From contig NC_060215.1 in NCBI RefSeq assembly GCF_021130785.1, positions 115,778,501 to 115,842,500 of the forward strand: a stretch of DNA of 64,000 bases, written 5' to 3'. Origin of the DNA: Homalodisca vitripennis. Taxonomy: Eukaryota; Arthropoda; Insecta; Hemiptera; Cicadellidae. Shown in pieces: positions 35,901-50,655 of the stretch. Both the position numbers and the translations under genes were made by a program. The notes beneath the pieces are model-generated. The model ran no database searches and was not told the DNA's origin. It saw only the letters and a list, made by a program, of their open reading frames with translations. The stretch's first letter is position 1; the number at the start of each line of letters is the position of its first letter.

Positions 35901-38900
35901 GTGGAATTGGTTTGTGATGTACTACCAAGAGATTGGACCGACTGCATTGGTGTTAGCATGTATCGTGTTTTTGTCGATAAGTTGAAATTTTGTGAAACCA
36001 TCCGAATAGAATGGAAACCAATGTAACTTCATGACTAACACGATGTCTGGAGTGTAAATTCAACTTAAAATCAAAGGATTTTTTTAAGAGAAGAGATTTT
36101 GCTATTTATTAATTTTATTCAGGTCATCTTTACGTAATATGTAGGGATATTTCACTACAGAGTACTAACGATTTCACAATCAAATTATATTGAAAATGAT
36201 TATTAACAGCTACTCACACAGTGATAAAAATTATTTTTATGTGATTAATAATAAACCTGTCTCGACAATATGTTATCAAGGAATATCGTGTATCTAATAA
36301 ATACTTATTCCGAGCGTTTTCGCATCTAAATTATCCCACACGTCCAATTCTCTTACGTCCACGCCCGAACCAATACCTGTCGTTGACCTCTTCTAGACCA
36401 CTACCTCGCTCACCCCTGTCACCCCAGCCGTGTTCACCTGTCGAAACTCTATTGCCAATGATTACCGTGACCGGCATGAGGCAACAGCCCGTAATAACCC
36501 TAACCTCCCACTACTAGCTTCTTTTGTCATGCAAAATGATTTTTTTTTTTAAATCACGTTGAATTTATTTTCACAAACACCTGGGACTGCGTGTCTGCAT
36601 ATGTCGGGTCAAAACAAAGTTGTATAAACAGTATATCTGTACCATAAATTAGCAATAATGTATGCGTAATTGGCACATCAATTATTGTCTAATAAAGTGT
36701 CATGATTTAAAATAGTCCTTACAGTCGTAGTGTTATATCTTATAATGTGTGAGGAGGGTTCCGAATTCAAATTCCCCTTCCAGGACATAGCATTGGGTCC
36801 AATTTCATGTCAGAAAATAGTACTACAAAGTATTAGCCTGAAAACGTGATAACTGACAAAGGAGAAATATAAGTAAGAATAGTTAAAAGTATTTAAAACC
36901 AATAATTTGTCTCTGTAAAGGTATATTAAAAGCCCGCATTAATCTCCTAGTGTGATATAACATTATGAAGTCTATGAGGATTGTAAGCTGACATACAAGA
37001 TTTGAAAAATCGCGCTACTTAAGGCTATCCAAATAGGTAACATCTTCAATCACAGTTTCCTACCGTGTAAAAGTGAGATAGGCATCAACAAACCTATTGC
37101 TCGCGAGATGTCTCACTTGTATCTTTTGGGGGAGGGGGCGGGTGAAACATCTGAGACTATTACTTAACACTAAATTATCATCAGATATCACTCTTGCGAA
37201 ATTTACCAAAGTATGTTGATTTTGCTATCTAAAATGTGTTACAACCTAAAGCTGTTTAAACTGCTCATGTAATGAAATAATATAAACATATATTTTCAGA
37301 ACCTTTTTGACGTATACTGTTAAAAAATAATATAAACACTATGGTTCTTAATGCTCCATAACTTTGCCAAAGATAAGTAATAAGTTATTCAGTGTACCAT
37401 AATATAACATAATTATGCGGAACCTTCTTAGCCGTCAATTAAGTATTTTTCTTCGTAAGTGGAGTGCAGAGATTTCAGAAGGTGGTTCCATTCACACAAA
37501 ACCAAGAACCCCCAATTATAGTACATGTCCTCAAACGTTTCTTTCTTTCTATGTCCGACTTAAAACATTTATAATGACGCTTCAAAAGTTTTAAAAAACG
37601 TAACTGGCCTGAAATTTGTATCTAGTTTATAAGGACTATTTCAAAATATACAAAAATTTATTGTCATGATTAAAAATTAATGACTTTGAGCTATGTCTTT
37701 AAATTTCTATATTCGAGTAGGATAATAATTCAACACATTAAGTTCAAAATTAATTTTAGGCAAAAATTACATAAAATTGAAATATGATTGATTTATGTGT
37801 GCTTTCATATGCCTTCTACACATTTTGGACAATATCAAATAGAATTAACTGAATTGAAAACTTCTTTTATGAACTTTGACGATTACTAAAACATTATTTT
37901 ACTGTTAAATATTGATAGTTGTATGTTTATTTCTGTAGTAACTTATTGATTTCTATGTTGATGATAAATATTCACCAGAATTAAAACCCTTTAAAAATGA
38001 AATAAAACCGTCAGATTGGAATTCAAAATTCAAAACGGGCAGTTTTAGGCTTTTTAATAGTAGATATTTCAAAATGTATATGTTTAAAGTTTAGGACACG
38101 GTCAATTTAAATATGCATATAATAATGAAGTAAAGTTGAATGAGTACAACTCGCAGAGAGTACAGGCTACAAAAAGATCCAGGCTGTAGTAAAACAATAA
38201 TGGTGCAAAAGTAGCACAATGAGTAGGTAACAAAGAGCAGGAGGGTAATAACGGAACAATTGTCTAGGAAGTAGGAACTTGCGAGCTAGGTCCAGCACAA
38301 TACTGGCCAGTGATTTAGTGAGGTATTGTGCAAACCGAGGACAGTATTGTGTCCGTCCGTCTGTCTGTCGACCTGTCTCTCTACCATCCAGTGACATACC
38401 ACACTGCACATCGCTGGTGAGTTCCAACCTCCTACACCCACGCACTCGGTCACTCAAACTCCGACTAGGTCTATCTTTCTACAGTCACCGGGTTTGATAT
38501 TTCTTATTTGTACCTTGGATTATAGTCGTTTGTACTTTCCCAATTATTAAACATTCATAATTTTTGATGTTACAAATAAATGAGGTAGCACTAGTAAGCT
38601 ATAAAGTAAATCCTTTATGAAACAAATTTTTGAGAAGGGGTTTTGGAAACGTGGAAAATACTAGTAAATCGTTAAATGTGTTAGTCTGTTTGTTAGAGTT
38701 TTTCTTAAGCGCTTTTCTATAAGACTGTTCTATAAAGTGACAAATGCCATACGAAGTTTCAAGAAAACCAATTTAAGAACAATTGAAATGTAAAGCGACA
38801 AATAAAATAGTGCCTAAAAATAATTATTGCAGTACCTCATTATTTTATTGAACGATAATATGTTTAATGAATTATTAATGTTTAAAATTAACATTGACTT

Positions 38901-40269
38901 TATACAAAGTCTATCGTACAAAAGAATTAAAAATAAATTTTCTAGGTTTTCTATCACCCAGTTATAACATAGGAAACACTAAACGAAACTTTAAGCATGG
39001 GCTAGTTTTACGTTACTTGTAAATTTTGTGTTCATCGAATTTTAAGAAATTTAACATTTAAACTTTTAAACGGCCACCACTTGAAAAATGTAAATTATTT
39101 ATCAATTTGGAAGTTAGGTTATAGTAAGATATGTATTTACGGAAAATTACTAAGCTATACCTTTAAACGTTTTAGAGCTTTTAATTGTTTAGGGGACAAC
39201 ATACACTAAACGAGGTCGAAAACACCCACCCCCTAATTATATAGTGAAGAGAACATTATTTTAAGAAATCTTTTATTTTATTAATGAAATAGATCCTTTC
39301 TTTTTTCAGACATTCTGTATACATAATTCCTAGAGTAAATCAAAATTAGACGTTCAAAACATTTCAAAACTTAGCTAAATCTCTTTTTCTTAATAGGGCT
39401 ATTATTGCAAGAATACAAATTTAACTGTACACGTCACAGAAGGTAGACACAGGCCTTTATGCAGTGAGGGATAAAAGACGTGGTTTACCACAAAGTATGC
39501 TATCAGTGACTAAATTGCACAATTTATATTATGTTAGAAAACATTGATTTTTCAGATTTTAGGACGTTTTCCTTAATTAATTTTAATCAGTAAACATTAT
39601 AAATTCTGATATTTGTTATGCATATAATTTTCAATCTAAAGGATTACGAGAGTTTCATTATTGCATGTCCTCGTCGTATGTAATTGTATGCATTCTGATG
39701 TTAGAGGACGCATTTTAACGTAATTTTACTGATGGACGATCCTTTTCGTTGCAAGTTATACGAACTTGTGTAATTGGGTAGCCAAATATTCAGCAATTCC
39801 ATAAAATACTACGATTTATTATTTAATAAAATATATAAGATCGAGCCCTGACTGTAAGAGTAACTGAACGGTACTGCCACTATTCAAATTGATAACTAAT
39901 CAATCATTTAAGGAAAAATGCTTTCTTTACCTGCAAAAAATCGGAGCCTTGATATAAAATACTGTAAATGATAAAAATAAATTGGCAGTATACCATAGTT
40001 ATGTCTTAAATGTATCAAGAACTACAATTTTAGATATTTTTCCACATTTTAAATTGATTATTGTAAATTAATTCATAAATGTTACATACACAAGTTGTAA
40101 GTAAGTGAAGAAACACTACACTTTTGACAGTTTCCCTTCACTTTACTTGTACAACACAAGTGGAAATATAATTCGAATTGTCAGGAAGTACCATAACCGA
40201 GTTTCAAGTAATGCTCAGCGGAGGTGTATTTACAAGGCTTGTTGAGTATGTAAGAGTAGACTAACAAGA

Positions 40270-40640
40270 GGTGTGTTCTGCGGGAGCGATTCATTGTTTC
40301 TCAAACAGGTGAAGCCCGGTTAGCCCTCGGGATTTACAGCTAATTACTATGTTTCACACAAAACGACTTGTCTAATAATAACAGAACGTAATTAGTTCGA
40401 GCAGCGACTCTGCCCGCACTGCCGCGACCACTGATAAGACCCCGTTTCGGTTCTGATTTATTCACGCCGAACAATAGACCCGGAGCGCCTCCATTTTGAA
40501 TGATTCCCAGCTGTCAAGAGGAAGCCCGCTCGCCAATTTTAAAACCCGATGTACATGTGGCTGACTCCGGTTAACAGTTATTTATTACCCTCGAAAGTTC
40601 GTGAGAGTCCGTCCAAAAATTATTTACAACCTGTCCACGG
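40270..40640. promoter_or_regulatory. candidate intronic enhancer block
   Basis: A mixed-composition island inside the AT-rich intron. It has repeated homeodomain-type cores (GCTAATTAC, GTAATTAG, TTATTTATT), ACTGATAAGA (GATA-type), TGATTTATTCACG (posterior-Hox-like) and several CpG. No coding frame and no repeat structure are seen. I infer a regulatory role from this contrast alone. Confidence 0.3.
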
Positions 40641-41769
40641 TATGCGACTACACGAGCTGTAATTAAGTTGTCTTTTGCAAGTTAGCGAGAACGAAATTAT
40701 TAAACATAGTTTAAAGTGTATAAACATACTTGCGTAGTTTTCCTACTTTTGTAAACACTATTTCTGTTAACCCATAAGGTCAACAACAATTTTACTCAGA
40801 CTTTAATTTGTAATCTCTATAGAAATACTCCAATTAAGAAAAGTGCAAAACACTAAATGCTTTCTTAAATTCTAATTTATTTTTAGATAAAATGAATAAG
40901 TCCCATATTTTATAATCAAGCAGGGTCAAAGTAAGATGTCACTGTGCGTTCTTGTAAATAATAAACCTAACATTGTGGTATTGTATATCTGTTAGCATAT
41001 TGACTATTTAGCAGTAAATAAAATTACCTTATTTATTCAAGTACTCGTATATTACCTGCTTTACTATTAATGTCATCCATTTACCTTTTTAGTGAAACAT
41101 TTGTAAATGAGGCATTTTGAACTGGACCGCGTACGACGTACAATGTTTTGGGCGAAATGGAACTGCAGATATAAAATCTCCTATAAAATGATATATAAAG
41201 TTTAACTGGGTTAAGGTCAAAAACAAAACTATTTTGAACCTCAGTCGTATGGCATGTTAATTTATGTTTTGGCGTCAAGGAAATGTAGGTTTCGGGGCTA
41301 AAGAGGAGGAGGATGTTTCTGAATGATAAGCGTGTAAAGGAAATACTAAACCTATGGTAGAGGGGTAAGGGGGAGTGGAGGGGGGCAGAGGCTGTTATCT
41401 GAAGTTGGAACTACTTGTTGAGTCGCGGATTTATAGGCCTACGGTGAAGCGGCGTGGCGAGGCACTACGGGATTATAGGCTCTCCCACCGCCATGCATCA
41501 TAGCGCAGCGTCAAGTAGACCCTTCGCGTCGCGTCTTGCGTCACTTACCTACACCGTTTTCAATTACTATCACTCCAATAAAAATTTTAATTTTATTTTC
41601 TGAATTTCCTATGTAAAATATAATTGTCACATTTTGAGTTTAGATTACCATTTTGAATTATATATTTGTTTACATGTATATAAATAAATAAAATAAATAT
41701 GAAACAAGAAAACGGGATGAAAACTGATACGGGCGTAATACAATGACTCTGGTCATCATTTATAAAAAC

Positions 41770-41772
<3 letters not shown>

Positions 41773-41825
<53 letters not shown>

Positions 41826-41944
41826 GTACATTGTTTTTATAGATTTGAACGTTACGAACTGTTGTTTTATTCCTTATTTTTCTCTGTTCTTGTGATAATT
41901 AATTTAACAGTCGAAATGTGTATTTAAAAATACACTTTAAATCA

Positions 41945-42000
<56 letters not shown>
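41773..42000. repeat. two (AT)n microsatellites about 125 bp apart
   Basis: Pure AT runs lie at 41773-41822 and 41948-42000, each about 50 bp. Alternating AT is self-complementary and can extrude as a cruciform. Frames through them (Tyr-Ile repeats) are artefacts. Confidence 0.95.
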
Positions 42001-42003
<3 letters not shown>

Positions 42004-42469
42004 CGATATACAGCGATATACCTGTATGCACGGTATATACAAACTATTAAAATGTAATAATAATTGTTTTAATCGAAAACTTGATGTAATGAGTATACTG
42101 TACATATCATGTTAATTAAGACTAAATATATTGTTTTGTTATTAAAGTAACTCAAAATGTATGAAACTTTAAGGCTTGAATTTGAGCAGCGTTATTGCAT
42201 TTTTAGAAGATTGTCCAGAATGGAGGAGCTGGTGAAACCAGAAAAATGTTAGCGGATCGGTAGAATTAACATTAAATAAATTCTTTACACTGTAATTTTC
42301 GACTAAATCGCAGTTGTTTGAACCTCGAATTAGTTGGTTCATACAAAAGAACTGTTAATGAGTTCCTTGTTGTTGAGGGGGGGGGGGGTGGCTGGATGGT
42401 GACATTCAACTTGCAGTAAAGTACATGTACACCGCCACCGGTCAACGTGGACAGAGTTAGGAGTACAGA

Positions 42470-42720
42470 ACAGCTGCCATCTTGCGGCACCGGGCTAAAC
42501 TATTTCAACAGAGTCGTTCTCTTATTGGCTCCCGTTCCCGAGGAGAAGAAGGAGAATTAAAAAGGATCACACATGGAAATAGGGTAAAGCGGGGGGTGAG
42601 GAAGGAGCTGAAAAGGGGGGATGGAAATTACGAAATATTCTCCTGGGATGAAAGCTCGGGGAGAGAAAAAGAAAGAGAGGCATTTGTCATCTGTCACATT
42701 TTATAAGTAAGAAATCCATC
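42470..42720. other. purine-rich block in Antp intron with a PHO-like GCCAT
   Basis: From 42476, GCCATCTTGCGGC gives a PHO-type core, followed by a purine-rich (GGAG/GAAAG) stretch to about 42690. That stretch includes GAGAGAAAAAGAAAGAGAGG and so has GAGA-type sites. A 74-codon frame runs through it, but its Lys/Arg/Glu-rich content reflects the purine bias. It could be a regulatory element. Confidence 0.25.
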
Positions 42721-43573
42721 AGGGCTTTTTGGCGGCGCGTTTTTCATTTGACGATAGCAATTTATATCGCTCTGTCTATTATTGAGCGTGTTTTGTTTTT
42801 GGCGTTTCCCACTCAGTTTCGTGTAATGTGTGTTTAATAGCACGGAATATTGTTTTTTGTTTTCTTCGCAAAGCCCGTTGGTTCCTTACATTACGACCTG
42901 TTAAATTTTGTGTAGTTTGATGAATGTTTCTCATATTGTACCTTGACCTCCCAACGTAAAGGTTTTATGTTACATTCCTGTCGATAAAAAATTCTCTACT
43001 TTGGACGTTAACATTTGACAATTATTTCAACAAACACATTTTGTATATATTATGACTATGAATTTCATTAAATTCATCAGAAATCTAATTTTAGAGACAG
43101 ACTGTGTATCAATATTTTAAAACTTCATTGCAGACTACCAAGTACAACCTTAACGATAACATAGTGACATTCTTTGTGATAACTTCTAATCATCCAAACT
43201 CATGAATTTCGTATGTTTCTTTTATTCACCACGGCCCTTAACACCAAACATATAAAGCGTTATTATATTGTCTCTCCACTTATTTTTCGCACCAAAACAT
43301 GTTTATATTGTGCTATAGGATGCATTCGTTCGTCCTCACCTTTAAGCAAAATGGCTTGCTGAAATATAGATTTGTGACTCATATGCTTATTGAAGACGAC
43401 TTTTCCTCTTACTTTTCCTCAACAATTGTGTATTGAATTATTAATCATAGACATTATCGTATTTGGTACAGTGTTTTAACATTTCAAGCTAGTTATTTTA
43501 TTGTTAAGGGTTGCTTTGAAATATAAAAATTTACGTTATGAGCATAAAGCTACAATTTGCTGCTTATACCTTT

Positions 43574-43578
<5 letters not shown>

Positions 43579-43632
<54 letters not shown>
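43579..43632. repeat. (TA)n microsatellite
   Basis: A pure TA run of about 27 units in the Antp intron, followed by a short imperfect extension to 43646. Confidence 0.95.
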
Positions 43633-43635
<3 letters not shown>

Positions 43636-45234
43636 TATATATATTAATAGATAATGTAATTTTGGGATAGATAATCAAAACAAGAATCATTGAATATAGC
43701 TGAGAATGTTTAGAAGCAATAAATGTTATTTGCATAATGCAAAGTTAGTTTCATTTTGTAGGGGAAATGCACAAATTTGACGAAACAGTAGTATTATAAA
43801 GAAGAAGGAAAAATGTATCTTTTTGCTGTATTTATATAAACACATTTGATAAAAATAGTAAAAACTAACAAATTTGACAAATTTCATAACAATCGTAAAT
43901 TGCACATACTCAAACGATAACGATTTGAGTATTAATAATGCATTGAGGCATACTCTTATAAAAGGTTCGTGTTGAAAACCGAGAGTAAACATAATGATAC
44001 GCTGGAATAACAAGGTTGATAGATTGGTTTTAGGATTATATAAACGAGATTTCAAACAGCAACTTCTCTTCTGTCTGAAAATTATTGGTTTTGAAATAGT
44101 TAAGCCAACCTTCTCTGAAGTAATTGTGATTTTTATAGGTGGATATGATTATTTCCGAGTAAAATATTGGTTTGGACTACGATTCCAACGGTTTCATTTA
44201 AGGATGTAGGATTATGTTGATAACTATACACAAATAAGTAGTGCATATTTTGCATTTTTTTTTTGCTGGCAAACCTGGCAAATCAACATTATGCAGTAGA
44301 TCAAGTAGCTTTAAATAATTTACTGGTAGTGTAGTTAAGACATTTTACATTTTTAATTTACCTATGGGTTTCAGATAGTTTGAATTACTTAGCACCTACA
44401 CTTTTCTCCTAATTCGGTGAATGTTCAGTTATGATTGAAAAACCATTGAAAATGAGGTCCAATTGAGAGACTATTGTGGAAGAGGATTGCAGTGCAGTTT
44501 TATGTCACGTGTACAACTAATCTAAACGTACACGGTACGCCGACACGGATGACGGTCGGGGGGGGGGGTATCGTGAGGGTGGAAATGGGGAGTGAAATGA
44601 ATGTGGTTTTGAATTAAAACGGAATTACTGTATAGTGTATACGCGGCCACGCTGGACACGGGGGTGAGGGGTGGGTGCTGAGTGGTGGAGGGGGAGGGGT
44701 GGAATTAAACGGAACTGGAAATGATGGACGGACCACATTAACAATTAGATCGCACCACTGATTGTGTATTCATAGGGCTCGATTCGTACGGGCCTAAAAC
44801 TCTACATGTAAAATTTGCATGTTAATTGCTTCATTTGGAGTTGTCGCTTGTTTTTAACCTGTTTTGTGGTAGATCCTACCGATCGGCATGCACTAGCTTC
44901 GTGGGCAGTTTTCATACAGGGGAAAGTTGGCTATCTCTACACTAGTATTCATTTGCGTGTCCTGAATTAAAATTACTGATCTGAATTCCCAATGCTTTAT
45001 TTCTTATAAGTTTATTGACTTTCTAAGGTAACAATATTACAAACATTTATTGAATAAGGTGTTATGATTAAACATCGATTATAAATAGATTGATAAACTT
45101 GTAAAATATTCTCTCAAATTATTGAAGAAATCTCAATGAAATTTTTAAGTTGTACACAAACATGCCGTCTTATTTAACTATCGAAACACTAAACTTAACT
45201 TATAACTGTAATTAATAAATATAGTCTGAACCGA

Positions 45235-45345
45235 TTCTAGCGGCCATTTCAGCCGCCATTTCGATTCTCCCCGATTGGCCAGCGGGGCGGAATCCCTGCG
45301 ATGCTGGGCAGATTACTACCCCGGGCACTAGGGACCATCCGTCAT
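45235..45345. promoter_or_regulatory. candidate Polycomb response element core: paired PHO sites in a GC-rich patch
   Basis: GCCAT cores lie at 45243-45247 and 45255-45259, both on the + strand and 12 bp apart. They sit in GCGGCCATTT and GCCGCCATTTCG contexts, which are close to the extended PHO/YY1 consensus. The patch also contains a CGATTGGCCAG (CCAAT-type on the other strand) and a GGGGCGG G-box. PHO sites nucleate Polycomb repression of Hox genes. No perfect GAGAG lies within the patch. Confidence 0.35.
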
Positions 45346-46559
45346 CCTCAACCGACATACGGACACTCCTTAATTAACCACAAATTCCTAAGGGGCTGGC
45401 CTCTCTGTTTTTTTTGTCCAGAATCGTCTTACAAGGGTTTAGGCAGCGATGGATAGTTGGTTTTTAAGGAGGAATTGTCTTAAGTTTCAAAAATCCATTA
45501 GTAGCTCTCCTTTCAGCCATTTTTTTCTTTACCTTATACGACATCGGTACGTTTAAAACATTTTTGAACCAAAATTATTATTATTAGCAATTTAAATAGT
45601 ATAATCATGGTTAAATAAGAACGGGGACGAACGGGATCAATCGGAATATAGTCGTAAGCCCCAAAAATCTTATTTTATAAACTGGGATTGCAGTTCTTTT
45701 TTGTAGTTAGGCGGTGGTCTGCAGTATATTTCTACTGACTAACAGAAGGTGTAAGACTTGACTGGATCATTCATCTTTTAAATATATAAAGAATCTTCCG
45801 AAAATGTTTCGTGAATACTTTTCATAAGATTAAAATGAAATATAAGAAAAACATCCGGTAACGTGTTAATTAAATTTCTACAATGCAATCAGCTAATATG
45901 GCTGATGTTCAGAAGATCCCTTGTTGTTCTAGCAATAAGAGGACAATCAAGCAGTGAGTGCTTGGAGCTTTACAGATACTATTCCACTTAGAGTAGAAGT
46001 GCTATCACTCGAGAGCAAGAGAAAATAAACACATTCAGTAACAAACCTCGTAGAGGAACATGTAGTGATATATCACCGTTGATAATTTATACGAGTGCAT
46101 AAGAACAACATATGTAACGTTTCGATTTTGTATATTGACCGCAGTAACGTTGAGTATAGGCCTAGTAGCCAACTTGCTATCATTTGTCATGTAAGAATCA
46201 ACTGTGGGATTAATTAATAATTGTTGGGATTAAAACCAAATTACTGCTATAGCTAATACGTCTGCAATTTACTTCTTGAAGAGCAATGATCATTTTGAGA
46301 CACGGAGGATGAATGCCCCACAAAATGATCACAACCGTGTAGTGTGGGTGTCCGGAGTATACATCTCGTAGAAATGTTACGGAATGTTAGAGATCTCACC
46401 TGTCAGGAAGGTGACAGAATGGAAAGGCAAATGGGCTGCATTTGGGGTGATAACTGTGAGTGGGAGGAGACGGTGGGAATTTTAATTGTTGTGATCGAGC
46501 CGGCAATTATTGTCAATTCCAATTCCTTTGTTGAGACGGATGTTGGAGCATTCGGGATA

Positions 46560-47020
46560 GAAGTTAACCACGTCTCCTCTCCCTCTCCCTCCCCCTCTAT
46601 CTCGGTCTCTCTCGCTCCGTCTGACATGAGAACAGTCAGCTGCAACTTCTTATTTCTTTCTGCCAGCGAGGCGCCATTTATCTTCGTCAGTCATGACGCA
46701 ACTCCCTCCCTCCCTCCCTCCCAGGCTCCCTCCCGAGCCCGCTCGGTCCAGACATCCATTACTGCTCGGAGAGGCGAGCGGCGGCCGCACTACAAAGCTT
46801 GCTCGTGTCGGACATGTCGGCATTGTCCCGCCGCGCCGCGCCGTGCCGCGTAGCGCAGCATCGAGGCGGCAGAAAAAACAGAACAATCGGAAGTGATCCA
46901 TCCAGGTCGAACTGGCGACGTCTCTATCTAGCACACTACTCCGAGACACTGTGCCGTTTAGACGGACTTGGCCCGGCCAGGACACCGGACGCTGTGCTGG
47001 ACAGCTGTCAGGCCCCGTAA
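46560..47020. promoter_or_regulatory. CpG- and CT-rich island in the Antp intron, about 2 kb before the homeobox exon
   Basis: The island starts with a CT-rich tract (46574-46620). It then has CTCC repeats ending in CCCAG (46705-46732), and then a strongly CpG-rich segment to about 46990 with CCGCGCCGCGCCGTGCCGCG. GGCGCCATTTATC at 46671-46683 is a PHO-like site. It is the most GC-rich non-coding part of the intron. Overlapping frames on both strands, up to 169 codons, have no recognisable domain and reflect the lack of stops in GC-rich DNA. It may be an internal promoter, a PRE or an unannotated exon. Confidence 0.4.
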
Positions 47021-48951
47021 AGACAGTTGCCTAAACTACACGTCGTTTTAAAACTCCACTCATCAGTAAAATGCCCTTGTAATTATTTAAAACTCTTGAC
47101 AGAACGATAATAATCTTTCATAATAAATAACCGTTAGTGTTTTTATCGGCGCTATTAATGCAGAAGCCAACAAGAATCGCAATGTATGCTCCTACTTCCT
47201 CGAGTTCTTGCTCGAATAATAGAGTTAGTAAAACATGTATACTGACTTTGAATACACTACCCATGGTTGGAAAAAAGTTTTCTAATAACCGTGTTATATA
47301 CCATATGCTATTTTTTATATTATATATTGGTAGTATACATGAGGTTCACAGCTTTTTTCGCCTTTAACTTGTCGATACAAGTTAAAAGGATTAAATGAAT
47401 GTAGTCAATGTCTTTTATGAGCTCTTTTGGCCTTTTACTTCTGCACTTTAATGACTCTATTTCCGACTTATGTTCCGTATTATGGTAATTATTATTTAAT
47501 TTAATAAAGATGATACAATAATAGGTGTAACGTTGAGGAAAGTGAAGAGAATCTATGATGCACGAAAGGAAAACTACTCATAGAATATTTTACAATGAAG
47601 AAATATATTTTTAGGCAAATAGAAGGAGTTTGTAGCAAGACTATGGGTGGAGTGAATTGGTCGTTCTTTAAAAAGTTGTATACAGCACAATGGAAGATAG
47701 TGATAACTTGCATTAAATGGGTTTCAGAATATTTTATTTAATTTTTGCTCATTCTTTAATTTTGTGTGAAACAAAACGAATTTTAACTTAAATTTGTTAA
47801 TTTTATTTACACTAAGTGAATTTCCATTACTTTCAAAAACTTCGAGAACGGCTATTGAAGCAGTCTATCTGAAGAATTGACAAGAGGACTGATTTTGGGG
47901 CAAATTGAATTGAAAGCAATTAGTAGCAAGGTCCTGTGGCAGCTCGCTCACTCGTCACCGGTAACGAGTTTTTGATTACAGGATTCTGAGCGGACCGTAA
48001 ATCATCTGCTCCTTGCTCCTTCCAAAAATATATTATTTAATTAAAATCCCTTACAGTACTCGGCGTGAGGTTTCTTGAAAGGTGGATTTCCCACAGGGTC
48101 AAGGAGAACTCTTTTGTTGTTTCCTTTTGTTCCCGTTTATTTCTCTTACTAACCGAAATGCATTTCGAGCTTTCTTTATCAGTTAAAAAAGTCCTGTAAA
48201 AGGATTTTACATTTGTATAGCGTAAAGGATCAATTATTTTTATATTATTTTAACAATCTAGAAATTCAAGAAACTTTCACAACAGTTCCACACAACAAAC
48301 GATAACACATTTAAAGAATTGAAGGTAAATTGAAGGACATATAACTACAGTGCTAGAATAGATAATACTAATACAAATAATAGATAAATACGATGAGGAA
48401 TTCTACTCGAATTTGTCATTGAAGAATATATTTAATTTGTTTATTGGAAAACTACATTATATATTAAGAAACATCTGATAAGTATAAAACAGAAGCATTT
48501 TTATCACATTATTTATTCAAAAACAGTTTTTTGTATAGAATTTACAATTTTATCGTTATTTTGTTATAATGAAAATAATTCTTTGGGTTCACGTTGATAC
48601 AAGTAAAACTACAAGTTTCCATTTTCTAAAAAGCTAATTTGGTAGAAATAAAAACATGGGTGTATTATTGAATTATCCACAAAAATATTTTGTAAAATTA
48701 ATTCCTCGTTATATCACTAAATTACTAATCTCGAAGAAAAAACTTTCCTTAATACGATAAAATTCTCGTTTAATGAGAAATAATATTCATTACATTTGGC
48801 CACGACCCCCCCTTTCTTAAAAACATTACTGAAAAACTACCTGTTACATTATTTCTTGACGAAGCTTCTTTAGAAAGGGCAAGAGTTCGCTCAGACCCTT
48901 GGTTGTTATTTTAATATTCAATCAAAGTTTCTAATTATAACTAGGTTTTAA

Positions 48952-49224
<273 letters not shown>

Positions 49225-50647
49225 TCTTCACCTGCCCCTCCCTCCTCCGAGTCTATCTAAGTCAATGTGTCGAGTAAATACTCATGTATAGTCATAGCAG
49301 TCCTAAGACAGTATTAATGTACAGCTACTATCCCAATCATAGCGCCCTATTCTGGTTTACCCCAAGGCTCTGCACTCGTGCCAATGCTATTTATTTATTG
49401 TAATTATTTTATCTGTTATTCGATCATGTGCTACGGAACCAAAGTATAAGTTAGGACCAGCCAGACCTCCCCACTCCCCCCCGTATGTTGTGCAATGTAT
49501 AGATTTTTGTAATGTACAAAAGAGAGGTTAGCTTTATATCAAAGTTGGATATTTTGACGGTGCCATAGCGAGCTATGGATCACGCGGTTTTCGATTATGG
49601 ATGAAGGATGGTGACGAGCAAGCGTATCGGAAGAACTTGGACTCCTTTTTGGCGATGCGTTCGGCGTTTTCCAGTTAGTGGGATTTATGTAAAAATTCTG
49701 GTCGCATAAATATTACTAGAAGTAAAAAAGTAACAATGATGGACGCGAGTGACTAATGAGCGAGCCATCACAAGTAAATTTAATAGTTCAGTATGTACGC
49801 TTTGTCAATCCATAAAGTTAAACAGAGTAATAATTTTTAATCTTTCTTTGAAAGTTTATAAACATAAAACATCTATATTTCCAAACAACTTGAATTAACA
49901 TGCATAGCAATTTAATTACATTAAAAATTCATCTCTAAATCATAATGTAATAAACATGACTGAGATAGCAAGTCACATTGATTTTGGAAACAACTTATTA
50001 GCTGTAGGAAGAAGTTAACCCTAAACTAACTAGATGCTTGACGAATAGTTTGAACAATCCAAACGAAATAAAGTAAACCCGTTAAACGGTATGTCAGGCT
50101 ATTGACTCTTAAATATTTTATTTATACAACTTCTTAGGGGCTGTATTTTTAACTATTCATAATGCTCTTGTTTTACTGAAATGCAGAGCGAATAAGTTAA
50201 AGATTTCAACACTACCAAATCACAAACTTTGAGAAAAAGTTTTAACATTTGCAGAATCATTTTATAAGCTCATAAGCTTACTAAAGGAAGTTTCTCACTT
50301 GAGCGTATCAGCAGAGCGCTTATTTAAATGCCCATCGGAAGAAAAGAAACCTGTACTTGAAACATACATTGAGTGATTTTCGAAGAATTAAACGAAAACC
50401 AAAATCTAACAGCAAGCGATTGAAGGAAACATAAGAAATCACTTTCCGTATTTAATATAGGGTCAAACGAGTTGTTGAGCCATAAAGTAACCTATATAGT
50501 AGTCACATTAAACGACAGTCCTTTATTCCTGTTCCCACTAACCTCGGCCAAGTTACCAGCAACGTCATATTCGAGTCCCTCGTTCCCTCGTTGATAATGT
50601 GTTTTGTACATTCAGGTGGCTGAGACACTTTTTGTGATTATGCCAAG

Positions 50648-50655
50648 ATACGTAA
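50648..50655 (+). promoter_or_regulatory. candidate miR-iab-8-5p target site (8-mer)
   Basis: ATACGTAA is complementary to positions 1-8 of insect miR-iab-8-5p as I recall it (seed UACGUAU, preceded by U). It lies in the presumed Antp 3' UTR. Antp is a known target of the iab-4/iab-8 microRNAs in flies. Confidence 0.4.

Noticed and set aside
41899..42115. Tyr-Ile repeat ORFs
   Set aside because: They are direct products of the AT microsatellite.
46344..46853. 169-codon + frame over the intronic CpG island
   Set aside because: The frame has no recognisable domain, minus-strand and alternate frames are equally open, and the content follows CT/CG bias. I keep the block as a regulatory candidate only.
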